From: Comamonas sp. GB3 AK4-5
GTDB lineage: Bacteria; Pseudomonadota; Gammaproteobacteria; Burkholderiales; Burkholderiaceae_C
Reading direction: 5' to 3'
Assembly (NCBI RefSeq): GCF_041320665.1
Contig: NZ_CP166730.1
Location: 2,728,001-2,792,000, forward strand
Length of the DNA: 64,000 nucleotides
The notes below the pieces were generated by a model. It was given only the letters and a program-made list of their open reading frames with translations, was not told the origin of the DNA and did not search any database. The translations under genes and the position numbers were made by a program. Positions 36,393 to 47,309 of the stretch are shown here, in pieces (position 1 is the stretch's first letter; the number at the start of each line of letters is the position of its first letter).

Positions 36393-37982
36393 CTAGGCGC
36401 GCTCCAGCGCCAGCAAGGCCGTGCCGCCCGGCATAACAAAACGGCGCACCGCACCATCCAGCGAATAGGCCTGCTCCCGCAGGGCAGACGAGGCTGCGGC
36501 GGACTCTTCTACCAAGGCTGCGTTTTGCTGGGTCATTTGCTCCAGATCGGCCACCGAGGCCGAGACCTCGCCGATCTGCCGGTCCTGCACCTCACAGGCG
36601 CGCGAGACCTCGGCAATCGTGGTGGCCACCCGCTCTACGCTGCTGACAATGGCTTGCATGGTCTGGCCGGCACGCGCCACCTGGGCACTGCCGCTGTCGG
36701 CACAGCGCACGGAGTCACCGGTGAGCTGCTTGATCTGCTTGGCCGCCTCGGCACTGCGCTGCGCCAAGACCCGCACCTCGCCGGCCACCACCGCAAAGCC
36801 GCGGCCCTGCTCACCCGCACGGGCGGCCTCCACGGCCGCATTCAACGCCAGGATGTTGGTCTGAAACGCAATGGCATCGATGACGCTGGTGATCTCGCCG
36901 ATGCGGTGGGCGCTGGCGGTGATCTCGCTCATGGTCTGCACCACACTGTCCACGGCCTGACCGCCCTGCGCGGCCACGCTGGCGGCGCTGTCGGCCTGCT
37001 CGCGTGCCTGGGCACTGGCCTGGGCGCTGTGGCGCACCTCCTGGCCCAGGTTGCCCATGGCACGGGCGGTTTGTTCCAGGTGGCTGGCAGTCTGCTCGGT
37101 GCGCTCGCTCAAGTTGGCATTGCCGCCAGCAATCTCTCCGCTGGCCACCGACACCTGGCCCGATGCCTGCTGCACCTGTTGCACCAGGGTGCGCAGCGAC
37201 TGCTGCATGCGATCCATGGACAGCATCAGCTGACCCAGCTCATCGCGCTGGCGCACCTGCACGTTCTGGGTCAGATCACCCTCGGCAATACGCTGGGCCA
37301 GCGCCTGCGCATCGGCCAGCGCCCGGGTAATGGCGCGCACGCCAAAGTAGGTGGTGGGCAGCAGCACGGCCACCGCCACCATCAGCAGCACGCCCAGCCA
37401 CAAGCCCATTTTCCGCCCCGCCTCCTCCACCGCACGGCGGGTGAACTCCATGTCGGTGCGGGCATTTTCGGCCGTAGTGGTCAGCACCGAATCCATGCCC
37501 TCAATGGTGCTGCGCTGGTTGTCGGCGTAGGCCGCAGCAGCCATGCTGTCCATCAAGGCGTCCTCCACCTTGCCAAACACCTCATTCATGGCCTTGGCAT
37601 AGTCTTCCAGATAGGTGATGCCGGACTCCAGATTCAGCGCCATATCGGACGGTGTTCCCGGCGATTGCTGCAGCTCCTGCAGCCGGGTGCGCAGCGCCGT
37701 CATGCCCCCAGTCCAGCGCTCGCGCAGCTCCTGCACCTGGGTGGTGTTGTTGGCGCTGATGATGATGCCCTTCTCCAGCAGGCGCAGCTCGGCCAGCCGA
37801 TTGCGCACCTCCTCCATCTGGCTGAGCACCTGCACCTTGTTGCTGAACATATCCTGGACCTGGAGATGGGTGGTGGTCAGCGCCCCGTAGCCCACGCCCC
37901 CGACCAGCAAGAGCATCACCACGGAAAACAACGTGCCCAGATACAGACGCACGCGGATAGAGAGCTTGTTGAGCCACTGCAT
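36393..37982 (-). CDS. Methyl-accepting chemotaxis protein
   Basis: The protein has 529 residues. TM1 lies at about 11-33 and TM2 at 192-214; between them is a helical four-helix-bundle sensor of about 160 residues, the Tar-like type with no recognised ligand motif. A HAMP domain follows ([21 protein letters not shown]), then the long signalling coiled coil with the hairpin tip [20 protein letters not shown]. It ends without the NWETF-type pentapeptide that binds CheR. It lies between maf and rlmH, genes that are usually adjacent, so it looks inserted into a conserved housekeeping block. Confidence 0.92.
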   Translation of the reverse strand: MQWLNKLSIRVRLYLGTLFSVVMLLLVGGVGYGALTTTHLQVQDMFSNKVQVLSQMEEVRNRLAELRLLEKGIIISANNTTQVQELRERWTGGMTALRTRLQELQQSPGTPSDMALNLESGITYLEDYAKAMNEVFGKVEDALMDSMAAAAYADNQRSTIEGMDSVLTTTAENARTDMEFTRRAVEEAGRKMGLWLGVLLMVAVAVLLPTTYFGVRAITRALADAQALAQRIAEGDLTQNVQVRQRDELGQLMLSMDRMQQSLRTLVQQVQQASGQVSVASGEIAGGNANLSERTEQTASHLEQTARAMGNLGQEVRHSAQASAQAREQADSAASVAAQGGQAVDSVVQTMSEITASAHRIGEITSVIDAIAFQTNILALNAAVEAARAGEQGRGFAVVAGEVRVLAQRSAEAAKQIKQLTGDSVRCADSGSAQVARAGQTMQAIVSSVERVATTIAEVSRACEVQDRQIGEVSASVADLEQMTQQNAALVEESAAASSALREQAYSLDGAVRRFVMPGGTALLALERA

Positions 37983-38132
37983 GGATTGGTTTCTCCCTCG
38001 TTGTATGCAAGCGCCCGGGGTACAGGCGGCTGGCCGTATTAAGCAGCAGCCGCCTCATCCGCTCTACGGTGCTTGCCCGTAGAACAGATGGTCCCGGGGC
38101 CCCTGCATGCGCCCATGCCCCACACAGCAAAA

Positions 38133-38162
38133 AGCCCCGCGGTGACCAGGCACAGCAGGGCT
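38133..38162 (-). terminator. Terminator of rlmH
   Basis: On the minus strand AGCCCTGC...GCGGGGCT is followed by TTTTTGC, 25 bp after the rlmH stop. It separates the rsfS-rlmH pair from the chemotaxis gene. Confidence 0.7.
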
Positions 38163-38187
38163 TTGAAAAACGTGGGCAGCATCTGCC

Positions 38188-38655
38188 CTATTCGCGGTGG
38201 TAGGGGTGGCCGGCATTCACCGACCAGGCACGGTAGAGCTGCTCGATCAACAGCACACGCACCATGGCGTGCGGCAGGGTCAGATCCGAGAGGCGAATCT
38301 TCTCGTGTGCGGCCTGCTTGAAGGCGGGGTCCAGTCCGTCGGGGCCACCAATGATGAGGGCCACATCGTCACCTTCCAGCTGCCAATGCTGCAGGCGCTG
38401 GGCCAGAGCCTTGGTGGTGAGATTGGTCCCGCGCTCGTCCAGCACCACGATGCGGGTGCCACGTGCAATGGCGGCTTCGATGCGCTTGCGCTCGGCGGCA
38501 TACAACGTCTCCACCGTCTTGGAGCCGCGGGGCTCCGTCTTGACGGTCTTGAGCTCCACCTTCAACTCTGGCGGAAAGCGCTTGGCGTAGTCGTCGTAGG
38601 CCGTCTGCGCCCAATCGGGCACATGCTGGCCTACGGCCACGATCTGCAGCCTCAT
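38188..38655 (-). CDS. rlmH: 23S rRNA pseudouridine-1915 N3-methyltransferase
   Basis: The protein has 155 residues, the normal size for RlmH, a SPOUT-family knotted methyltransferase. Signatures: [27 protein letters not shown], the SAM-binding [11 protein letters not shown] and the C-terminal [29 protein letters not shown]. It methylates pseudouridine 1915 of helix 69 in the assembled 70S ribosome. Its start overlaps the stop of rsfS by four bases, so the two are coupled. Confidence 0.97.
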   Translation of the reverse strand: MRLQIVAVGQHVPDWAQTAYDDYAKRFPPELKVELKTVKTEPRGSKTVETLYAAERKRIEAAIARGTRIVVLDERGTNLTTKALAQRLQHWQLEGDDVALIIGGPDGLDPAFKQAAHEKIRLSDLTLPHAMVRVLLIEQLYRAWSVNAGHPYHRE

Positions 38656-39341
38656 GCCTTGGTGCGGGGGGCGCGCTTGGCAGCAGGCTTGGCCGTGGTC
38701 TTGGCAGTACGCGGCACGCTGGGCTTGACCACCACGGTCTTGATGGGAGCCTTCGCCGCTGCGGTCTTTTTGGCAGCAGGTTTTTTGGCCGCTGGCTTGG
38801 CGCTGGCAGCACCTGCAGCAGGCTTTTTGGCCGCTACGGGCTTCTTGGCGGCTGGCTTGGCAGACGCTGCGGCATCCTTGGCAGCCGCAGGCTTTTTGGC
38901 CGCTGCCTTCTTGGCGGGCTTGGCCTCAGCGTCCGGCTTGGTGCGGGCCGCAGGCTTGGCTGCGCCCAGCTTCAGGCGCACAGGCTTGTCGCCCCAGATC
39001 TCTTCGAGGCGGTAGTACTGGCGGATGGCGGGCTGCATGATGTGGGCCACAGCTGCGCCGCAGTCCACAATAATCCATTCACCGTTTTCCTCGCCTTCTT
39101 GGCGCGGCACGGCAAAGCCGGCCTTCTTCACGGCTTCGCGCACGCTGGAGGCCAGGGCCTTGGTCTGGCGATTGGAAGTACCCGATGCCACGATCACTCG
39201 CTCAAACAGGGGCGAGAGATGTTCCGTATTGAAGACCTGAATGTCTTGCGCCTTGACGTCCTCCAGGCCATCGACGATGGCGCGCTGAAGTTTGGTCACG
39301 TCTTTTTTGGCGGCGGATTCCGATTGGGTGGTGGTGCTCAT
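38652..39341 (-). CDS. rsfS: Ribosome silencing factor with long Lys/Ala-rich tail
   Basis: The protein has 229 residues, about twice the usual RsfS. Residues 10-120 are the canonical domain ([78 protein letters not shown]), which binds ribosomal protein uL14 and blocks subunit joining. Residues 125-229 are a repetitive basic tail of AAKKPA-type units, like a histone H1 or the C-terminus of bacterial AlgP/H1-like proteins. The tail should be disordered and bind nucleic acid. A nadD gene is normally found upstream but is absent here. Confidence 0.93.
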   Translation of the reverse strand: MSTTTQSESAAKKDVTKLQRAIVDGLEDVKAQDIQVFNTEHLSPLFERVIVASGTSNRQTKALASSVREAVKKAGFAVPRQEGEENGEWIIVDCGAAVAHIMQPAIRQYYRLEEIWGDKPVRLKLGAAKPAARTKPDAEAKPAKKAAAKKPAAAKDAAASAKPAAKKPVAAKKPAAGAASAKPAAKKPAAKKTAAAKAPIKTVVVKPSVPRTAKTTAKPAAKRAPRTKA

Positions 39342-39452
39342 CAGGCAGTGTGTGGTTGCGTTCCGGTCAATATAGCGCGGCAGCGCCGTGCGTGCCATGG
39401 GGCAGGTCATGCCTTGCCCACCATCCGGACTCAAAGGTTCTTGAGAGGTTCC

Positions 39453-39489
39453 GCCAGTCCACAATGGACTGGCAGCTATCGAAATTATA
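39453..39489 (-). promoter_or_regulatory. Possible rsfS promoter with hairpin
   Basis: On the minus strand TATAAT (39489-39484) is followed by a perfect nine-pair hairpin GCCAGTCCA-TTG-TGGACTGGC at 39473-39453. No good -35 box is at the right distance. It lies between hemF and rsfS; the hairpin could be an operator or a 5' leader stem. Confidence 0.35.
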
Positions 39490-39520
39490 GTTTTCTAGCA
39501 ATGCCAGCGCTGCATGCAGA

Positions 39521-40459
39521 TCAAATCCAGTCCCTGCGGACCAAGAATTGCTGCGTCAGCGCATGTTCTGGCGTGCCAGGTGCATCAGCACGCTGGTAGC
39601 TCCAGCTGGCGTGGGCCGGCATGGACAGCAAAATGGACTCCGTGCGCCCGCCTGACTGCAGGCCGAAATGAGTGCCCCGGTCCCAGACCAGATTGAACTC
39701 CACATAACGTCCCCTGCGGTAGCGCTGGAAATCCACTTGCTGCTCGCCATAGGCCATGTGCTGGCGGCGCTCCACGATGGGCAGATAGGCCTCCAGGAAA
39801 GCGTCACCCACCGCACGTAGCATGGCAAAGCTCTGGTCCTGACCCAGCTCGGCAAAGTCGTCAAAGAAGATGCCGCCAATGCCGCGCTGCTCATCGCGGT
39901 GCTTGAGGTGGAAATACTCGTCGCACCAGGTCTTGAAGCGCGGGTAAAGCTGCGCACCAAAGGGCTGCAGGGCGTCGCGGCAGGCACGGTGAAAATGCAC
40001 CGCGTCTTCCTCGAAGCCATAGCAGGGTGTGAGGTCCATGCCGCCACCGAACCAGCAGGTCTTGGGCTGGCCTGGGTGGCCGGCCGCAATCATGCGTACA
40101 TTCATGTGCACCGTGGGCACATAGGGGTTGCGCGGGTGGAACACCAGCGAGACCCCCATGGCTTCGAACGGAGCACCCGCCAGTTCCGGACGGTGCTGGG
40201 TCGCCGACGGCGGCAGCTGAGGCCCACGCACATGCGAGAAGCCGCAGCCGGCGCGCTCGAACACCTGCCCGCCTTCCAGGATCTTGGTCAGGCCATCGCC
40301 CTGCAGGCGCTCCTCGGGGCCTTTGCGCCAGGCATCGGCCAGGAATTGGGCTCCGCCCTCGCCTTCCACCTCCTGCAAGGCCGCGGTGATCCGCGCCTGC
40401 AGGCCCTCCAGGTAGGCCCGCACCTTTTCTGGCGTGGCCTCCATGCTCGCATCCGTCAT
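39521..40459 (-). CDS. hemF: Oxygen-dependent coproporphyrinogen III oxidase
   Basis: The protein has 312 residues. HemF signatures: [104 protein letters not shown]. It oxidatively decarboxylates coproporphyrinogen III to protoporphyrinogen IX in heme synthesis. An ATG at 40444 could also be used. It follows purD by 12 bp, so the two are almost certainly cotranscribed. Confidence 0.96.
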   Translation of the reverse strand: MTDASMEATPEKVRAYLEGLQARITAALQEVEGEGGAQFLADAWRKGPEERLQGDGLTKILEGGQVFERAGCGFSHVRGPQLPPSATQHRPELAGAPFEAMGVSLVFHPRNPYVPTVHMNVRMIAAGHPGQPKTCWFGGGMDLTPCYGFEEDAVHFHRACRDALQPFGAQLYPRFKTWCDEYFHLKHRDEQRGIGGIFFDDFAELGQDQSFAMLRAVGDAFLEAYLPIVERRQHMAYGEQQVDFQRYRRGRYVEFNLVWDRGTHFGLQSGGRTESILLSMPAHASWSYQRADAPGTPEHALTQQFLVRRDWI

Positions 40460-40471
40460 CTGCGGCGCCTC

Positions 40472-41755
40472 TTAGTTTTTGATAGCGCGATAGCCAATGT
40501 CGCGGCGGTATTGGGCGCCATCGAAATGGATGCCACGCGCCACGTCATACACTTTTTGCTGGGCCTGCTTGACGCTGTCGGCCAGCACCGTCACGCACAG
40601 CACGCGGCCACCGCTGGTGCGGGGCACGCCGGCCTCATCCAGCACCGTGCCGGCATGAAAGACCATGGCGTCGTCGGCGTCCGCAGGCAGGCCGCTGATG
40701 GCGTCACCCTTGCGCGGGGCCTCGGGATAGCCTGCGGCCGCCATCACCACGCCCAGCGCGGTGCGGCGGTCCCATTCCAGCTCCACCTGGTCGAGCTTGC
40801 CATCCACAGCGGCCAGCAACACCTCGACCAGATCGCTCTTGAGGCGCATCAGAATCGGCTGGGTTTCCGGGTCACCCATGCGGGTATTGAACTCCAGCGT
40901 CTTGGTGTGACCGTTGCTGTCGATCATCAGGCCGGCATACAGGAAACCGGTGAAGGGCACGCCATCCTTTTCCATGCCACGGATGGTGGGCAGGATGATT
41001 TCGCGCATGGCGCGGGCATGCACATCGGCCGTGACCACGGGCGCGGGCGAATAAGCACCCATGCCCCCGGTGTTGGGGCCTTCGTCGCCGTCCTTGAGGC
41101 GTTTGTGGTCCTGGCTGGTGGCCATGGCAACCACGTTTTTGCCATCACACAGCACGATGAAGCTGGCTTCTTCCCCGGAGAGGAACTCCTCGATCACCAC
41201 GCGTGCGCCGCCGTCGTTGTGCTGCACGCCGTATTTGTTGTCCACCAGCATGAAGTCCACGGCGTCATGGGCTTCTTGCAGCGTCATGGCCACGACCACG
41301 CCCTTGCCTGCAGCAAGGCCATCGGCCTTGATGACGATGGGCGCACCCAGGCGCTCCACAAAAGCGTGGGCCGCCACCGGGTCGGTGAAGGTGTCGTAGT
41401 CGGCCGTGGGGATGCCATGGCGGCGCATGAATGCCTTGGAAAAGGCCTTGGAGCTCTCCAGCTGGGCCGCGGCCTTGGTGGGGCCAAAGACCTTGAGGCC
41501 GTGGGCGCGGAACTCGTCCACCACGCCGGCAGCCAGTGGCGCCTCGGGGCCGACCACGGTCAGCGCAATCTTCTGGGCCTGGGCCCATTCACGCAGCTGC
41601 ACCACATCGGTGATGGCCACGTTTTCGTATTTGTTGCTCAAGGCCGTGCCGCCGTTGCCGGGGGCCACAAACACCTTGGTCGCCTTGGGCGAATGGGCCA
41701 ATTTCCACGCCAGAGCGTGTTCACGGCCACCGCCGCCAATCACAAGAATTTTCAT
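40472..41755 (-). CDS. purD: Phosphoribosylamine-glycine ligase
   Basis: The protein has 427 residues, standard for PurD. It begins [20 protein letters not shown] (the GGGGREHA nucleotide-binding start). The ATP-grasp core has [16 protein letters not shown], the catalytic metal site [16 protein letters not shown] and a C-terminal domain. It joins glycine to phosphoribosylamine in the second step of purine synthesis. Its start overlaps the yebC stop (ATGA), and hemF follows closely, forming a yebC-purD-hemF unit. Confidence 0.97.
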   Translation of the reverse strand: MKILVIGGGGREHALAWKLAHSPKATKVFVAPGNGGTALSNKYENVAITDVVQLREWAQAQKIALTVVGPEAPLAAGVVDEFRAHGLKVFGPTKAAAQLESSKAFSKAFMRRHGIPTADYDTFTDPVAAHAFVERLGAPIVIKADGLAAGKGVVVAMTLQEAHDAVDFMLVDNKYGVQHNDGGARVVIEEFLSGEEASFIVLCDGKNVVAMATSQDHKRLKDGDEGPNTGGMGAYSPAPVVTADVHARAMREIILPTIRGMEKDGVPFTGFLYAGLMIDSNGHTKTLEFNTRMGDPETQPILMRLKSDLVEVLLAAVDGKLDQVELEWDRRTALGVVMAAAGYPEAPRKGDAISGLPADADDAMVFHAGTVLDEAGVPRTSGGRVLCVTVLADSVKQAQQKVYDVARGIHFDGAQYRRDIGYRAIKN

Positions 41756-42471
41756 AGTTCTGCGTTATGGTAGACGTCTTGCACGTCGTCCAGGTCTTCG
41801 ATGATATCCAGCAGTTTTTGCATGCGCTCGGCGTCTTCGCCGGCCAGCTCGATGGTGTTTTCGGGGCGCATGGTCACTTCGGCCACCTCAGGTTGGAGGC
41901 CTGCCGCTTCCAGCGCGTTGCGCACAGCTTCCAGCTCACCTGGCGCTGTCAGTACTTCGATGGCACCGTCTTCGTCGGTGATCACATCCTCGGCGCCGGC
42001 TTCCAGCGCCACTTCCATGACCTTGCTCTCGTCGGTACCCGGTGCAAAAATGATCTGGCCGCAGTGTTTGAACTGGAAGGCCACCGACCCTTCGGTGCCC
42101 ATGTTGCCACCATGCTTGCTGAAAGCGTGACGTACTTCAGCCACAGTCCGCACCCGATTGTCGGTCATGGTATCCACAATGATGGCAGCACCGCCAATGC
42201 CATAACCTTCGTAGCGAATTTCCTCGTAGGTCACACCTTCGAGGTTGCCGGTGGCCTTGTCGATGTTGCGCTTGATGTTGTCGGCCGGCATGTTGGCAGC
42301 CTTGGCCTTGTCCACAGCCAGACGCAGCCGGGGGTTGGCATTGAGATCAGCTCCGCCCTGGCGGGCAGCCACCATGATTTCACGGATGATGCGTGTCCAC
42401 ACCTTGCCACGCTTTTCATCCTGGCGCCCCTTTCGGTGCTGGATATTGGCCCATTTGCTATGTCCTGCCAC
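41752..42471 (-). CDS. yebC: YebC/PmpR-family regulator
   Basis: The protein has 239 residues. It begins [32 protein letters not shown], the family hallmark. It continues with [69 protein letters not shown] and the acidic C-terminus. Members act as DNA-binding regulators or as translation factors that help ribosomes through poly-proline stretches. It heads the yebC-purD-hemF run. Its start is divergent from the HerA-like ATPase gene, 78 bp apart. Confidence 0.95.
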   Translation of the reverse strand: MAGHSKWANIQHRKGRQDEKRGKVWTRIIREIMVAARQGGADLNANPRLRLAVDKAKAANMPADNIKRNIDKATGNLEGVTYEEIRYEGYGIGGAAIIVDTMTDNRVRTVAEVRHAFSKHGGNMGTEGSVAFQFKHCGQIIFAPGTDESKVMEVALEAGAEDVITDEDGAIEVLTAPGELEAVRNALEAAGLQPEVAEVTMRPENTIELAGEDAERMQKLLDIIEDLDDVQDVYHNAEL

Positions 42472-42549
42472 AGGAAATCCTTTGGTCTTGATTTAATCTA
42501 TCAGGCTTGATTTTACTTTTGACGCCTCACCCCTCAGAGGAAACCCGAA

Positions 42550-44061
42550 ATGGCATCTCCCCTTCTGATCGCCCAGCATGGTGATATCCATTGCGAACTG
42601 CTCCCCGGTCTGGCCAACCGCCACGGCCTCATCACCGGCGCCACAGGCACGGGCAAGACCGTCACCCTGCAAAAAATCGCCGAAGGCTTCTCGCAGATTG
42701 GCGTGCCGGTCTTCATGGCCGACATCAAGGGCGACCTGGGTGGCATCAGCCAACCGGGCAGTGTAGGCGACAAGCTGGCCGCCTCGCTCAAAGACCGCGG
42801 CATTGCCCTACCCACCCCATTGGCCTGCCCCACCACGCTGTGGGATGTGTTTGGCGAGCAGGGCCACCCGGTGCGGGCCACCATCTCCGACATGGGCCCG
42901 CTGCTGCTGGGCCGCATGCTGAACCTGAACGACACGCAAATGGGCGTGCTGAACCTGGTGTTCAAGATCGCCGACGACAGCGGCATGCTCTTGCTGGACC
43001 TCAAGGACCTGCGTGCCATGCTCCAGTATGTGGGCGACAACGCCAAGCAATACACCACCGAGTACGGCAACATCAGCGCTGCCAGCGTGGGGGCCATTCA
43101 GCGCGGCCTGCTGCAGATCGAGAGCGAAGGCGGCGACAAGTTCTTTGGCGAGCCCATGCTCAACATCCAGGATTTGATGCAGACCGACGCTGCAGGCCAC
43201 GGCGTGGTCAACATCCTGGCGGCCGACAAGCTGATGAACTCGCCGCGCCTGTACTCCACCTTTTTGCTGTGGATGTTGTCCCAGCTGTTCGAGCAACTGC
43301 CCGAGATTGGCGACCCAGACAAACCCAAGCTGGCCTTCTTCTTTGACGAGGCCCATTTGCTGTTCAACGACGCACCCAAGGTGCTGCTGGAGCGCATCGA
43401 GCTGGTGGTGCGCCTGGTGCGCTCCAAGGGTGTGGGCGTGTATTTCGTCACCCAAAACCCCCTGGACATTCCCGACAGCGTGCTGGCCCAGTTGGGCAAC
43501 CGCGTGCAGCATGCGCTGCGCGCCTTCACCCCGCGTGACCAAAAGGCCGTCAAGGCCACGGCCACCACCATGCGTCCCAACCCGGGGCTGAACATCGAGG
43601 CGGCCATCACCGAAGTCGCCGTGGGCGAAGCCCTGATCAGCCTGCTGGATGAAAAAGGCCGCCCGGGCATCACACAGCGCGTGTACGTGATTCCGCCCGG
43701 CAGCCAGATTGGCACCATCACCACGGCCCAGCGCCAGCAGCTGATGCAGCAATCGCTGGTGGCCGGCGTCTACGAACAAACCGTGGACCGTGAATCCGCC
43801 TACGAAGTGCTGCGCGGCCGCGCCGAAAGCACGGCCTCTGCACCGGGCAGCACGGGCAAGCCCGGTGCGGCAGCGGAAGGCGGCGGCATGATGGGCGAGC
43901 TCAACGACCTGCTGTTCGGCTCCACCGGCCCACGCGGCGGCAAGCGCGACGGCATTGTGCAATCCGTGGTCAAGTCCACGGCCCGCACCATGGGCACCCA
44001 GTTGGGCCGCCAGATTCTGCGCGGTGTGCTGGGTGGGATTTTCGGCGACAAAAAACGCTGA
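42550..44061 (+). CDS. HerA-like ATPase, DUF853/YjgR family
   Basis: The protein has 503 residues. The P-loop is [10 protein letters not shown] (residues 29-38), the next conserved block [13 protein letters not shown], Walker [13 protein letters not shown], a sensor-like [13 protein letters not shown] and arginine-finger region [19 protein letters not shown]. This is the family of E. coli YjgR, relatives of the FtsK-HerA DNA-translocase ATPases, whose cellular role is unknown. A Gly/Ala linker precedes a short basic C-terminus ([18 protein letters not shown]). It is a single-gene unit. Confidence 0.9.
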   Translation: MASPLLIAQHGDIHCELLPGLANRHGLITGATGTGKTVTLQKIAEGFSQIGVPVFMADIKGDLGGISQPGSVGDKLAASLKDRGIALPTPLACPTTLWDVFGEQGHPVRATISDMGPLLLGRMLNLNDTQMGVLNLVFKIADDSGMLLLDLKDLRAMLQYVGDNAKQYTTEYGNISAASVGAIQRGLLQIESEGGDKFFGEPMLNIQDLMQTDAAGHGVVNILAADKLMNSPRLYSTFLLWMLSQLFEQLPEIGDPDKPKLAFFFDEAHLLFNDAPKVLLERIELVVRLVRSKGVGVYFVTQNPLDIPDSVLAQLGNRVQHALRAFTPRDQKAVKATATTMRPNPGLNIEAAITEVAVGEALISLLDEKGRPGITQRVYVIPPGSQIGTITTAQRQQLMQQSLVAGVYEQTVDRESAYEVLRGRAESTASAPGSTGKPGAAAEGGGMMGELNDLLFGSTGPRGGKRDGIVQSVVKSTARTMGTQLGRQILRGVLGGIFGDKKR

Positions 44062-44070
44062 AGCCAAGCC

Positions 44071-44093
44071 GGAGCGGGCCTCCCAGCCCGCTC
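44071..44093 (+). terminator. Hairpin after the HerA-like gene
   Basis: GGAGCGGGC-CTCCCA-GCCCGCTCC stem a few bases after the stop; the following sequence is only moderately T-rich. Confidence 0.5.
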
Positions 44094-44280
44094 CCTGCCT
44101 TCACTTTTTATCGGCCAAATAGGTGTTTTAGGCATACCCCATCTGCATAGGAAGCTCACTTTTTTGAGTAGACCACCCCATCGCCACCGCCGCAGCGTGC
44201 ATGGCTTTGCGCTTGGCGCAGCGGCTTTCGCATCTATCATCTCTGCAACAGCAACAGACAGATACACCTGAAAGGCCGAC

Positions 44281-45255
44281 ATGAGCGTGGTGACCTTCCC
44301 CTTGCCAACCTACGACGATGTACTGGCCGCGGCCGAGCGCCTGAAGAACATCGCCCACACCACACCTGTGCTGCGCTGCGGCACTGCCGACCGCATGTAC
44401 CGCGCCCAGTTCTTCTTCAAGTCGGAGAATCTGCAGCGCTCCGGCTCCTTCAAATTCCGCGGGGCTTTCAACACCCTCGCGCGCTTCACGCCCGAGCAGC
44501 GCAAGGCCGGCGTGCTGACGTTTTCTGCCGGCAACCATGCCCAGGCCATTGCCCTGTCGGCGCGCCTGCTGGACATACCGGCATTGATCGTGATGCCCGA
44601 AGATGCCGCAGCCAGCAAGATGGCGGCCACGCGCGAATACGGCGCCCAGGTCGTTACCTACAACCCGCGCACCGAAGACCGCCTGGCCATCAGCCGTAAA
44701 CTGGCCCTGGAGCGTGGCATGACCTTGGTGCCCCCCAGCGAACACCCCGACGTGATTGCCGGCCAGGGCACCGTGGTCACGGAATTTCTGGAGCAAGTGC
44801 CCAAGCTGGACTATTTGTTCGTCTGCCTGGGCGGCGGGGGCCTGCTGTCCGGCAGTGTGCTGGCCGCACAGGCATTGGCACCGCATTGCCAGGTCATCGG
44901 CGTGGAGCCCGAGGCCGCCAATGACGGCCAGCAATCGCTGCGCAAGGGTGAGATTGTGGAGATCTCCTACCCCACCACCATTGCCGACGGCGCCCAGGCC
45001 TGCTCCCTGGGCCCGCTGACCTTCCCCCTGATTCGCCAAGGGGTCGAAGAAATCGTCACCGTCTCCGACCTGCAGCTGATGCAGGCCATGCGCTTTTTTG
45101 CCGAGCGCATGAAGATCGTGGTCGAGCCCACCGGCGCCCTGGCCTTTGCCGGCGCCTGCAACAGCAATATTTCCCTGGGTGGCAAGCGCGTGGGCATCAT
45201 CGTCAGCGGCGGCAATGTGGACCTGAAGCGCTACGCCCGCTTTATCGCTGTTTGA
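44281..45255 (+). CDS. PLP-dependent serine/threonine ammonia-lyase family
   Basis: The protein has 324 residues and belongs to fold type II. The PLP lysine lies in [14 protein letters not shown] (about residue 59), the phosphate-binding loop is [10 protein letters not shown], and [14 protein letters not shown] is conserved. It lacks the C-terminal ACT domains of biosynthetic IlvA. Its length and the [11 protein letters not shown] segment match catabolic threonine or threo-3-hydroxyaspartate ammonia-lyases and serine racemases. It would deaminate a beta-hydroxy amino acid; which one is not settled. Confidence 0.82.
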   Translation: MSVVTFPLPTYDDVLAAAERLKNIAHTTPVLRCGTADRMYRAQFFFKSENLQRSGSFKFRGAFNTLARFTPEQRKAGVLTFSAGNHAQAIALSARLLDIPALIVMPEDAAASKMAATREYGAQVVTYNPRTEDRLAISRKLALERGMTLVPPSEHPDVIAGQGTVVTEFLEQVPKLDYLFVCLGGGGLLSGSVLAAQALAPHCQVIGVEPEAANDGQQSLRKGEIVEISYPTTIADGAQACSLGPLTFPLIRQGVEEIVTVSDLQLMQAMRFFAERMKIVVEPTGALAFAGACNSNISLGGKRVGIIVSGGNVDLKRYARFIAV

Positions 45256-45307
45256 CATCTCTCCCGCCAGGCTCGGCGCCATGCCGAGCCTGGCAAGACC
45301 GAAAAAC

Positions 45308-45357
45308 ACAAAAACCATAGCTGCCTTTGCGCACCCTCTTTGCGTCAGCAGCCTTTT
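45308..45357. repeat. AT-edged palindromic repeat before upp
   Basis: AAAACCATAGCTGC..TTGCGCA..TTGCGTCAGCAGCCTTTTT is an imperfect palindrome with A- and T-rich edges. The same layout is seen at 10306-10346 and inside gluQ at 13912-13965. Confidence 0.45.
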
Positions 45358-45529
45358 TCACCACAACGCTGACAGGTTTGCGCCAGGCCGGCAACTCCCA
45401 CGCCCAGCAGCCTTGCCATGGCCGTGGGCGATAAATCCGAGCACGCCACCCGTCGTTATGGCCGCAGTACACTGCGCCCCAAAGCGCCGTCTGCGCCCGC
45501 CTGATTCAACCAACAAGAAGCCTCTCTCC

Positions 45530-46162
45530 ATGAGCCAACTGCACCTCATCGATCACCCCCTGGTTCAACACAAGCTCACCCTGATGCGCCGCAAAGAAGC
45601 GTCGACCAATAGCTTTCGCCGCATGCTGGGCGAGCTGTCCACGCTGATGGCCTACGAAATCACCCGCGACTTCCCGCTGCAGGATCTGGAAATCGAAACC
45701 CCCATGGAAAAGATGGTGGGCAAGGTCATCGACGGCAAGAAGCTGGCCCTGGTGTCCATTCTGCGTGCCGGCAATGGCTTTCTGGATGGCATGCTGAACG
45801 TGGTGCCCGGCGCCCGCATCGGCCATATCGGCCTGTACCGCGACCCGCAAACCCTGCAGCCCGTCGAGTACTACTACAAGATGCCCGACAACATGGCCGA
45901 GCGCGATGTGATTGTGGTGGACCCCATGCTGGCCACCGGCAACTCCGCCGCCGCCGCCGTGCAGCAGCTCAAGGACAAGAGCGCCCCCAAGTCCATCAAA
46001 TTCATGTGCCTGCTGGCCGCCCCCGAAGGCATCAAGACCATGCAGGACGCCCACCCCGACGTCGACATCTACACCGCCGCCGTGGACCGCCAGCTGGACG
46101 AGCATGGCTATATCCTGCCCGGCCTGGGTGATGCCGGCGACCGCATCTTCGGCACCAAGTAA
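45530..46162 (+). CDS. upp: Uracil phosphoribosyltransferase
   Basis: The protein has 210 residues, the normal length. It begins [38 protein letters not shown], the PRPP-binding [10 protein letters not shown] and the uracil-binding C-terminal [19 protein letters not shown] are all diagnostic. It salvages uracil to UMP. A terminator follows directly. The 274 bp upstream hold the palindromic repeat and presumably the promoter. Confidence 0.97.
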   Translation: MSQLHLIDHPLVQHKLTLMRRKEASTNSFRRMLGELSTLMAYEITRDFPLQDLEIETPMEKMVGKVIDGKKLALVSILRAGNGFLDGMLNVVPGARIGHIGLYRDPQTLQPVEYYYKMPDNMAERDVIVVDPMLATGNSAAAAVQQLKDKSAPKSIKFMCLLAAPEGIKTMQDAHPDVDIYTAAVDRQLDEHGYILPGLGDAGDRIFGTK

Positions 46163-46193
46163 ACCGTGCCCCGCATGTGGGGCTGCCAACAAA

Positions 46194-46222
46194 AAGCCCC
46201 GCGCTGTCACCAGCCGGGGCTT
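46194..46222 (+). terminator. Terminator of upp
   Basis: AAGCCCCG...CGGGGCTT stem with six T, 32 bp after the upp stop. Confidence 0.9.
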
Positions 46223-46304
46223 TTTTGATGCAACACAGTTTGGAAGTCTTGGACTGCTGGAGCGGGCCTGTGCAGCACAGCGGGCGCTCAACCCTAGCCC
46301 ACAA

Positions 46305-46397
46305 CGCCCATACAGCGTCTCAGGCGCGGCGCCTCACCCGCTGACAGTATGCGGTACGGCAAGGGTGAGCAACAAAGCATGAGACGCTGTATGGGCG
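46305..46397. repeat. Nested inverted repeat between upp and dnaQ
   Basis: CGCCCATACAGCGTCTCA at 46305-46322 is perfectly inverted at 46380-46397 (18 pairs). Inside it CTCACCC and GGGTGAG form a second, inner stem. The whole 93 bp could fold as one cruciform. It lies after the upp terminator and 31 bp from the dnaQ stop. Confidence 0.9.
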
Positions 46398-46427
46398 CCT
46401 CCAAACGATTCACCCCATCCAAGTATT

Positions 46428-47153
46428 TCAAGCCGCCGCAGTGCGCCAGATGGTTTTGCCGTCGCTGGACTTGTCGAGCTCGGTAAGCACCTGCTCATGC
46501 GCCGCCAACTCATGCTCGCTGGCCTGCAGCACTGGCAAGCGAATGCTGCGCAAATCCACCTTGTTGTGCTGCTGCAGCAAGGCCGCGCCGGCATCGGCCG
46601 GGCCATCGTCCTCGGCCATCAACAGCGCGTCCTGGCCCCGGGTCATGTTGATGTAGACATCGGCCAGCAGCTCGGCATCCAGCAAGGCGCCGTGCAGCGT
46701 ACGGCCGCTGTTGTCCACTTCCAGGCGGTCGCACAGGGCGTCCAGCGAATTGCGCTTGCCCGGGAACAACTCCTTGGCCATCACCAGCGTGTCGGTGACG
46801 ACACTGACATGCTGCTTGAAGGGCGGAAGACCTACGCGCTCCAGCTCCTTGTTCAGAAAGCCCACGTCGAACGGCGCGTTGTGGATGATGACCTCATCTG
46901 CACCTTGCAGATAGGCCAGGATGTCCCGGGCCTTCTCGGCAAACTTGGGCTTGTCGCGCAGGAACTCGGTGGTCAGGCCGTGCACACGCAAGGCCTCTTC
47001 GTGGCTGTCGCGCTCGGGGTTGAAGTACAGGTGCAGATTGTTGCCCGTGAGCTTGCGGTTCACCAGCTCCACGCAACCCAGCTCCACGATGCGGTCACCA
47101 TCGACCGCCGACAAACCCGTGGTTTCCGTATCTAAAACAATCAGTCGGGACAC
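46428..47153 (-). CDS. dnaQ: DNA polymerase III epsilon subunit (proofreading exonuclease)
   Basis: The protein has 241 residues. The DEDDh exonuclease motifs are LDTETTGL (residues 7-14), IHNAPFDVGFLN and HGALLDAELLADVY. A C-terminal tail (HELAAHEQVLTELDKSSDGKTIW) binds the polymerase alpha subunit. It removes misincorporated nucleotides during replication. It begins MSRLIVLDTETTGLS and stands alone between the palindrome at 46305 and the 47.2 kb repeats. Confidence 0.95.
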   Translation of the reverse strand: MSRLIVLDTETTGLSAVDGDRIVELGCVELVNRKLTGNNLHLYFNPERDSHEEALRVHGLTTEFLRDKPKFAEKARDILAYLQGADEVIIHNAPFDVGFLNKELERVGLPPFKQHVSVVTDTLVMAKELFPGKRNSLDALCDRLEVDNSGRTLHGALLDAELLADVYINMTRGQDALLMAEDDGPADAGAALLQQHNKVDLRSIRLPVLQASEHELAAHEQVLTELDKSSDGKTIWRTAAA

Positions 47154-47220
47154 ATCAATTCTCCATGGCGCTGTGCGCCGCCCTCATCTCACCAAACCAA
47201 AGCACGCGCAGCCAACCAGA

Positions 47221-47260
47221 GGCACCGCACGGCTCAGGGGTGTTACTTTATTTCAGGTGT
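47221..47260 (-). repeat. CCCCTGAG-type repeat, partial copy
   Basis: On the minus strand ACCCCTGAGCCGTGCGGTGCC lies about 150 bp beyond the full copy at 47310-47400, with a TGAAATAAAGTAA lead-in like the one before copy 1. Only the first third of the element is recognisable. Confidence 0.4.
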
Positions 47261-47309
47261 CCAAGTGCTGCACGTCACCCACATCGCATGCAACGGGTAG
47301 GCACTCGGC

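Noticed and set aside
41712..41728. AGCGTGTTCACGG in purD, resembling the inverted-repeat arm at 19261
   Set aside because: It encodes the conserved GGREHALAW segment of PurD and has no inverted partner nearby, so it is a chance match.
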